10,774 bases of DNA from NCBI RefSeq assembly GCF_000003605.2, contig NW_003112481.1, positions 35,864 to 46,637 of the forward strand. Direction: 5' to 3'. This document shows positions 8,001-10,774 of this stretch, piece by piece (the stretch's first letter is position 1; each line of letters opens with the position of its first letter). The notes under the pieces are model-generated. The model saw nothing but the letters and a program-made list of their open reading frames with translations, did not search any database and was not told the origin of the DNA. The position numbers and the translations under genes were made by a program. The stretch comes from Saccoglossus kowalevskii. Taxonomy: Eukaryota > Hemichordata > Enteropneusta > Harrimaniidae.

Positions 8001-10618
8001 AACACGACCACGGATAAGAAGTTCTCCCATAAATACAATGCAGTAAGTTATGTGGAATATAACGTTACATATAGTTTTTTTTTTATTTAATACCATTATT
8101 CTGTTAACATTAACTTTGTTTACACATCATATCAATGTGAACACTACGATAAAGACTTTCCGTTTTCGATATTGTGAAATTATTTATGGAGAAAAATACA
8201 TTATTTTTACCGAGTGAAATAATATTTATTAAAGTTATTGTTCATACATAAGTTGTCGAACACATAAAATAGTTTGTAATTTCATCTAGCTCCTTTCAGT
8301 CATAATTCAAGACAAATTAAAAGGCAAAAATATAGAGAATATAGGAAATTATCTTATTTCTGTAATATTCTTGTATTAATTAAGCAATTATGAAAATTAT
8401 TCATGAGTGCATATGAAATACATTTTTAATGAGATATTCTTAATATAAACTTCTGAATTATGTTGTCAATATCAGTTTTTTTCTCCCAAAAAACAAAAAG
8501 AATTTCACAATGTCGAAAACAGTAAATCGTTATCGTAGTGTTTGTGGTGAAAGTTACACATAGGTATCAGTATTAATAATTCTGTTTATTTTGTGCTATT
8601 TATTCAAAGATTGGCACGTACAATATACAGTTAGATGCATCGAATCCAGTTGGAACTGCAGGACCAGCATTTACCTCCGTTGAAATACAAGCAAATATCA
8701 AAGACATCACCATAATCGATGGAGGTATCACTAGTCAGAATGAAGCGAAATCGTTTGTCGTAGAAATTGCTTATATTGGTACGGAGTCGTGCATTGCCAT
8801 TGATTATGGAGATTTGGCTTGGGAGTTTTACGGTGTGGTTGCTACCTGTACTGACCATCCAAATTATGGAACCGGTACTTACATAAGCTCTCTGCCAAGC
8901 TCAATCTCCCTTTCCCATGTGTACACGACATACGGTGTGTTTCGCATTGCGGTGCACGGCTTTAATTTGGTATCGTACTACGATGCGCATCTCGATTTCA
9001 CCGTCTCAGATGTACAATGCAAGTCACCAAAAGTTTCTATCCGGGATGGTAGCCCGGACCCCAATGGTCCACGTCGTGTACATCCCTGGGAAAACATATT
9101 AATTCAAGCAATGCCTGAGTTCGACTGTCGCGTCACCAGAGATAATACCAAAGAGTGGTCATACGTAAAAGTAGACATAACCACCGACCCCATCACAGAG
9201 CTAGGGAGCGTGGTCAACTTGGTGGACCTTCCAGACACAGATCCAAAATATCTGGCCGATGCTGGCACAGCGGAAATCAGACTGCCACCGTATTACTTAG
9301 ATATAGGGATCTACAAATTTCGTTTCTATATACAAATGGATTCTACCCAGACAAATGGTGACGTATTCTCATCTTATATTGACGAATACATCTCCATATA
9401 TCCATCTGAGCTCTTGGTTAGGGTCCTCGCCGCTGATACCACGCGAATCGAAGCTGGTTCAGGACAGAATATTGTTTTAGACCCTGGAACTTATTCAAAA
9501 GACCCGGATGTGGACCCAAACGCTGACCAGGTAAAATACTGAACTCCACGATATACAGTTGTCATGTTCAAATTTTGATTGTGGAGAATGAGTTTTATAA
9601 ACACCATGCAAGTTTTAATATAATTCACATCATGTAGTATTATCTTGGCTGCGTTTGCAACCATAAATGTAGGTAACGCATTACATTGTACATTTGATAA
9701 TCATGACATTTATGTTCCCATTTAGGGGTTCACAGAGGTCCTCTACTACTGTCGTCAGGTATATGAACCGTGGCCATTGAACGACGATAGGGAGCTAGAT
9801 GAAATAAACACAGTCAGTGGATTCCCTGTCACATCCACACCTCCACCGATTGACGAAGGAGGCTGTTTCAATGGAGGTAAATTAACTCTCCGATGCGTTG
9901 CAATATAAATATACAATTTGTTCTAATTAATTATTTAGGTGGATAGACTTGTCGCATTTGTGGACATGTTTTATAGTACGGAGTGCAGAACAGTTCCAAC
10001 AGAAATGTTGTGTGAAGATACTATTTAATTACATTAAATCCTTGGTCTTTATTTGAACGAATACAATACACCATCCGCCATTATAACTTGCTATACCAAC
10101 ACAGAGAGTGAATATTTTCACTTGATACTGTATATCATTTTATTTGAACACACAATCTTCAGGACCTGGCCGATTGGATTACAGTGACTGGTCGCTAACG
10201 GTTAATACTGAGTTTATGACAGTGAATGTCACCCATGAATTTATGGTCATTGTGAAGAAGGGAAGTCGAAAAAATAGTGCCACACTTTTCGTTTCTGTGA
10301 AAGACACAGACCGTCCATTGATGGGGATAACGTGAGTACTTTATTTCAGAAAACTAGTTGCATTCCTTACAACACTTTTTTTCTTCAATCAGATGTCTTC
10401 ACTAACTGGAAGTCGTGTTGATCTTTCAGTATGTTTTTATTTAATTCGCCATACCAAGTACTCTTCTCTACTCTTGTTTTTCTTAACTCCTCAGATGTGC
10501 CACTGGAAGCAAGTGCACACAAGTTCAAGGTGGACAAAAAATAAATCCAAGTTCGAGACTCCGGCTTACAGGCTTTTGTAGTAGTCATGTAAATGTGGAA
10601 TACGAATGGGACTTGCAG
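1870..10618 (+). CDS. Polycystin-1/REJ-family gene, internal part (12 exons)
   Basis: The gene spans most of the window and reads through twelve exons with compatible phases (1|1, 0|0, 1|1, 1|1, 1|1, 0|0, 1|1, 0|0, 0|0, 1|1, 2|2 at successive junctions). This gives about 1,060 residues without a stop. Domains in order are a beta-rich module (about 1-120), an eight-Cys module (about 120-190), a divergent PKD-like domain (to about 345), further PKD-like domains (to about 740) and an REJ domain (about 740 to the end). Known proteins with PKD plus REJ are polycystin-1, PKD1L proteins, PKDREJ and sea urchin sperm REJ. These are multi-pass surface proteins in which this part is extracellular. Possible N-glycosylation sites (NYT, NAS, NST, NTT, NVT) fit that location. 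The signal peptide and the membrane half are absent, so the gene is open at both ends. Family assignment is firm; which member it is cannot be decided. Confidence 0.88.
2221..2402 (+). CDS. Exon: beta-strand module ending in the IDLVVFRP strand
   Basis: The acceptor is ttattgtcag|at and the donor gtg|gtaagt, a near-perfect consensus. The exon runs from phase 1 to phase 0 and encodes about 61 residues. The end, AWELYASVAGSIDLV, continues in the next exon as VFRPTC. This W-x-[LF]-Y ... G-x-I-x(2-3)-V-x-R-P pattern is one I associate, from memory, with an extracellular beta-sandwich module placed before cysteine-rich repeats in marine invertebrate proteins; I have no database check for that. With the preceding exon it would form one folded unit. 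No catalytic residues are apparent. Confidence 0.8.
2403..2873. other. Intron (471 bases), phase 0
   Basis: It runs from donor gtaagt to acceptor tatatag. It carries a frame open for about 115 codons (2549-2896) that runs into the following exon in the wrong frame. I see no domain in it and treat it as chance. No mobile element is recognised. Confidence 0.75.
2874..3549 (+). CDS. Exon: eight-Cys module plus divergent PKD-like domain
   Basis: 676 bases (225 codons plus one base), entry phase 0, exit phase 1; acceptor ttatatag|gtg, donor acag|gtaatt. The first 65 residues hold eight cysteines in two four-Cys units: C-x8-YC-x5-C-x3-C, then C-x6-C-x5-C-x8-C. The second unit (FCLSRKRCVP) resembles the start of an LDL-receptor class A repeat but lacks the acidic DC-x-DGSDE end, so calcium-binding LDLa is not supported. 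After a linker (to about residue 105), strands such as DKIGFRATVGGAQVAF and a C-terminal HSYNTYGEYIVSSTVKNNL match the H-x-Y-x(2)-G-x-Y-x-V close of a PKD domain, although the central WDFGDG motif is missing. Disulfide-rich content implies an extracellular location. The intron that follows (3550-3848) is 299 bases. Confidence 0.9.
3550..3848. other. Intron (299 bases), phase 1, with small hairpin
   Basis: AT-rich intron between the Cys-module exon and the next PKD exon. It contains a short perfect inverted repeat, aattttga at 3701-3708 and tcaaaatt at 3718-3725, with a 9-base loop. Nothing else is recognised. Confidence 0.75.
3849..3986 (+). CDS. Exon: PKD domain, N-terminal half with WNWGDG
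   Basis: 138 bases, a symmetric 1-1 exon of 46 residues; acceptor catttacag|gt, donor acaag|gtaata. It encodes the front half of a PKD domain. Strands LRVEYDIDVIPVSDSITLKA lead to the diagnostic YTWNWGDGNEE, the best-preserved PKD core motif in the window. The back half is in the next exon, so one fold is split by an intron just after the GDG loop. NYT just before the motif is a possible glycosylation site. Confidence 0.92.
3987..4582. other. Intron (596 bases), phase 1, inside a PKD domain
   Basis: The AT-rich intron interrupts a PKD domain. It has a 12-base palindrome ttacgcgcgtaa (4232-4243) and an 87-codon open frame (4285-4548) with no recognised domain. Because both flanks are phase 1 a skipped exon is possible, but the PKD fold is complete without one. 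Confidence 0.75.
4583..4759 (+). CDS. Exon: PKD domain, C-terminal half and linker
   Basis: 177 bases, symmetric 1-1, 59 residues; acceptor ttatttccacag|ct (strong pyrimidine tract), donor ccca|gtaagt. It completes the PKD fold begun in the previous exon: YYTGGDLVITVNASNHLGS is the standard G-D-x-x-V-T-x-x-x-A-S-N closing pair of strands, followed by ETIYVSVQAPV, which leads into the next domain. NAS is a possible glycosylation site. Confidence 0.92.
4760..5053. other. Intron (294 bases), phase 1, with inverted repeat
   Basis: Contains a perfect 9-base inverted repeat, tgattggtc at 4824-4832 and gaccaatca at 4858-4866, with a 25-base loop. Local composition is less AT-rich than other introns, which could mean an old repeat insertion. 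No coding signature. Confidence 0.65.
5054..5286 (+). CDS. Exon: divergent PKD-like domain
   Basis: 233 bases, entry phase 1, exit phase 0; acceptor ttaaacag|at, donor tgg|gtaaga. It encodes about 78 residues starting NECVYSITYDNP. AQFVVVFGDYENSTV occupies the place of the GDG motif (FGD-Y instead of FGDG), and SHAFRFPDEYKGKVIIFNQV corresponds to the H-x-F ... G closing strands. This looks like a PKD domain with a weakened core. NST is a possible glycosylation site. The last strand continues in the next exon. Confidence 0.88.
5287..6052. other. Intron (766 bases), phase 0, with palindromes
   Basis: AT-rich overall but with a GC-richer part around 5520-5950. It holds a perfect 16-base palindrome tgtcaccatggtgaca (5736-5751), a 12-base palindrome tggtaattacca (5624-5635) and a paired agcccta/tagggct (5641-5647 and 5682-5688). 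A 69-codon minus-strand open frame covers 5730-5939. No plus-strand exon was found. Confidence 0.65.
6053..6209 (+). CDS. Exon: end of PKD-like domain and start of next PKD
   Basis: 157 bases, entry phase 0, exit phase 1; acceptor ccgttatag|gg, donor acag|gtgaaa. It encodes 52 residues. GGSYEVITSLSIS finishes the preceding domain. After a linker, FNIFPVDSPVFFEGTHVTG opens the next PKD domain, whose core is in the following exon. The pattern P-V-F-x-E-G-x-x-V-T is usual for the first strands of PKD domains. It is followed by the longest intron of the window (1,747 bases). Confidence 0.88.
6905..6932. repeat. Imperfect TTACA repeat patch
   Basis: attacattacat, then cg, then cattacattacatt: the same TTACA unit as at 292-315, with one interruption. 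It lies about 130 bases before the recognisable LINE sequence. Confidence 0.7.
7050..7620 (+). mobile_element. Decayed LINE (non-LTR retrotransposon) fragment
   Basis: Three conserved LINE pieces occur in order on the plus strand, each in a different frame. From 7064, GVHQVGNLSTLLFALYVND matches the reverse transcriptase block usually written GV-x-QG-x-xLSP-x-LF-x-x-Y-x-ND; that frame ends at a stop at 7202. From 7224, shifted one frame, VLLYADDTVVVE contains the catalytic YADD box (7242-7253) and stops at 7362. From 7498, CPLC and then, in another frame, NGLGDKIH and ICPTFN match the C-terminal cysteine/histidine motif near the end of many invertebrate LINE proteins. Only about 256 bases separate YADD from CPLC, far less than in an intact element, so the thumb region is largely deleted. 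Stops, shifts and the deletion make it inactive. The exact ends and clade are not determined. Confidence 0.85.
7957..8042 (+). CDS. Exon: PKD domain core with YDFGDG
   Basis: A small exon of 86 bases, entry phase 1, exit phase 0; acceptor gttacctag|gt, donor gca|gtaagt. The 29 residues TTVTYVYDFGDGTVNTTTD to HKYNA are the heart of a PKD domain: the [WY]-D-F-G-D-G motif and the H-x-Y that precedes the closing G-x-Y strand, which is in the next exon (IGTYNIQLDASN). NTT is a possible glycosylation site. The exon lies between the LINE-bearing intron and the MITE-bearing intron. Confidence 0.94.
8043..8609. other. Intron (567 bases), phase 0, mostly a MITE
   Basis: About 70 percent of this intron (8140-8542) is a terminal-inverted-repeat element. 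The rest is AT-rich DNA. The acceptor at its end, attcaaag|att, lacks the usual CAG/TAG. Confidence 0.8.
8140..8542. mobile_element. Probable MITE with 42-bp terminal inverted repeats
   Basis: The left end 8140-8181 (aacactacgataaagac...) and the right end 8501-8542 are inverted copies matching at 37 of 42 positions. Weaker similarity extends inward (ggagaaaaa on the left, ttttttctccc on the right). The 4-base tgtg directly outside both ends (8136-8139 and 8543-8546) may be a target-site duplication. The 319-base interior is AT-rich, with no open frame for a transposase, so it would be a non-autonomous DNA element of 403 bases. The family is unknown. The inner CACTAC/GTAGTG ends recall CACTA elements, but a 3-base duplication at those ends is not seen. 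Confidence 0.75.
8610..9530 (+). CDS. Exon: PKD end, degenerate PKD, start of REJ domain
   Basis: The largest exon, 921 bases (307 codons, phase 0-0); acceptor caaag|att is weak, donor accag|gtaaaa. IGTYNIQLDASNPVG closes the PKD domain of the previous exon, which is why the start at 8610 is chosen over an in-frame cag acceptor ending at 8630. Next comes a PKD-like domain with a weakened core (IAIDYGDLAWEF in place of GDG; LSHVYTTYGVFRIAVHGFN as closing strands). From about 9009, CKSPKVSIRDGSPDPNGP begins the REJ domain. SELLVRVLAADTTRIEAGSG and then LDPGTYSKDPDVDP match the characteristic REJ stretch L-V-x-x-I-x-G-[GA] ... L-D-[AP]-x-x-S-x-DPD. REJ domains mediate extracellular binding in sperm receptors and lie before the GPS in polycystins. 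Confidence 0.92.
9726..9876 (+). CDS. Exon: REJ domain, second part
   Basis: 151 bases, entry phase 0, exit phase 1; acceptor cccatttag|gg, donor ggag|gtaaat. It encodes 50 residues: FTEVLYYCRQV, an acidic linker (LNDDRELDE), a Pro/Thr stretch (TSTPPPI) and GGCFNGG. The W/Y-x-C-R ... GGC pair of cysteines is typical of REJ domains after the DPD motif. The intron before it is 195 bases and the one after it 286 bases; both are AT-rich with nothing recognised. Confidence 0.9.
10163..10331 (+). CDS. Exon: REJ domain, third part
   Basis: 169 bases, entry phase 1, exit phase 2; acceptor aatcttcag|ga, donor aac|gtgagt. It encodes 56 residues. HEFMVIVKKGSRKNSATLFVSV matches the REJ strand pair Y-x-F-x-[LV]-x-V-x-K-x-x-R-x-x-S-x-x-x-x-V, the most recognisable part of this domain after the DPD motif. 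NVT is a possible glycosylation site. Confidence 0.93.
10371..10430 (+). other. Decoy acceptor resembling the next exon's start
   Basis: The stretch ttttttcttcaatcag|atgt followed by cactaactggaagtcgtg is similar to the true acceptor region at 10479-10520 (tttttcttaactcctcag|atgtg, ccactggaagcaagtg). The two AG sites lie 102 bases apart. Used in phase 2, the upstream copy reaches a stop after three codons, so it is not a functional alternative exon. Confidence 0.35.
10495..10618 (+). CDS. Exon: REJ domain, fourth part; 3' end uncertain
   Basis: Entry phase 2; acceptor cttaactcctcag|a has a strong pyrimidine tract. The exon encodes CATGSKCTQVQGGQKINPSS, then LRLTGFC and VEYEWDLQ. This matches the REJ pattern C-x-x-x-C ... 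K-[VI]-NPS-x-[RK]-L-x-L-x-G-x-C ... Y-x-W-x-L. The end shown uses donor ttgcag|gtattt (phase 0). The frame stays open for 14 further codons (VFNDILQDYEIIPD) to a TGA at 10661. A one-base shift before that stop would continue as GLKDYATG to a better donor, acag|gtacgt, at 10679. Either the exon really ends at 10618, or it runs to 10678 and this copy or assembly has lost a base. Confidence 0.85.
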
Positions 10619-10678
10619 GTATTTAACGACATACTCCAAGACTATGAAATAATACCGGATTGAAAGATTATGCCACAG

Positions 10679-10774
10679 GTACGTGAATGATGTTTACGTT
10701 AACATTGGTACGCAGTGACATTAAACAGTGATATGCTGTGGTAGTAATCAGTGAAGGCAGTGTAGTAATCAATG
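10679..10774. other. Probable start of the next intron
   Basis: Follows the strong donor-like gtacgt at 10679. It is AT-rich with no coding signature before the window ends. Confidence 0.5.

Noticed and set aside
1-10774. Bacterial defence system, CRISPR array, operon or viral genes
   Set aside because: Gene structure is spliced and eukaryotic throughout. No spaced direct repeats, no operon-like gene packing and no viral genes are visible.

Overview
This is a stretch of animal (metazoan) nuclear DNA, not bacterial. It has no long bacterial-type genes. Instead, short GC-richer coding blocks with consistent GT/AG splice sites and matching phases are separated by AT-rich introns. Those introns hold a decayed LINE retrotransposon, a probable MITE and short tandem repeats. 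The encoded domains (PKD folds followed by an REJ domain) and the LINE type suggest a marine invertebrate such as a lancelet, hemichordate, echinoderm or mollusc. The phylum cannot be fixed from this window.

The window is dominated by one plus-strand gene, an internal piece of a large polycystin-1 / receptor-for-egg-jelly (REJ) type surface protein. I assembled twelve exons: 1870 (or 1874)-2050, 2221-2402, 2874-3549, 3849-3986, 4583-4759, 5054-5286, 6053-6209, 7957-8042, 8610-9530, 9726-9876, 10163-10331 and 10495-10618. Each donor/acceptor pair agrees in phase, and together they give about 1,060 residues with no internal stop. In order the protein carries a beta-rich module, an eight-cysteine module, several PKD-like domains (two with clear GDG motifs) and the N-terminal half or more of an REJ domain. 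No signal peptide, GPS/GAIN, PLAT or transmembrane part lies here, so both gene ends are outside the window.

Region by region: 1-1869 has no recognised exon, only a short TTACA repeat and a 65-codon open frame of unknown meaning. 1870-3549 holds the N-terminal modules. 3849-8700 holds PKD domains split by introns. Within that stretch, the intron 6210-7956 contains a dead LINE fragment with reverse transcriptase and C-terminal cysteine motifs in three frames. The intron 8043-8609 is mostly a 403-bp element with 42-bp inverted repeats. 8700-10618 holds a last degenerate PKD-like domain and the REJ domain. After 10618 the reading is uncertain: there may be a splice donor, or the exon may continue to a better donor at 10679 across a one-base frame break.

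In known relatives, PKD and REJ domains form the long extracellular stalk of a multi-pass membrane protein that signals or undergoes GPS cleavage. I found no evidence for a separate multi-gene system. The most useful leads are the cysteine module, the frame break at the 3' end and the undescribed MITE.
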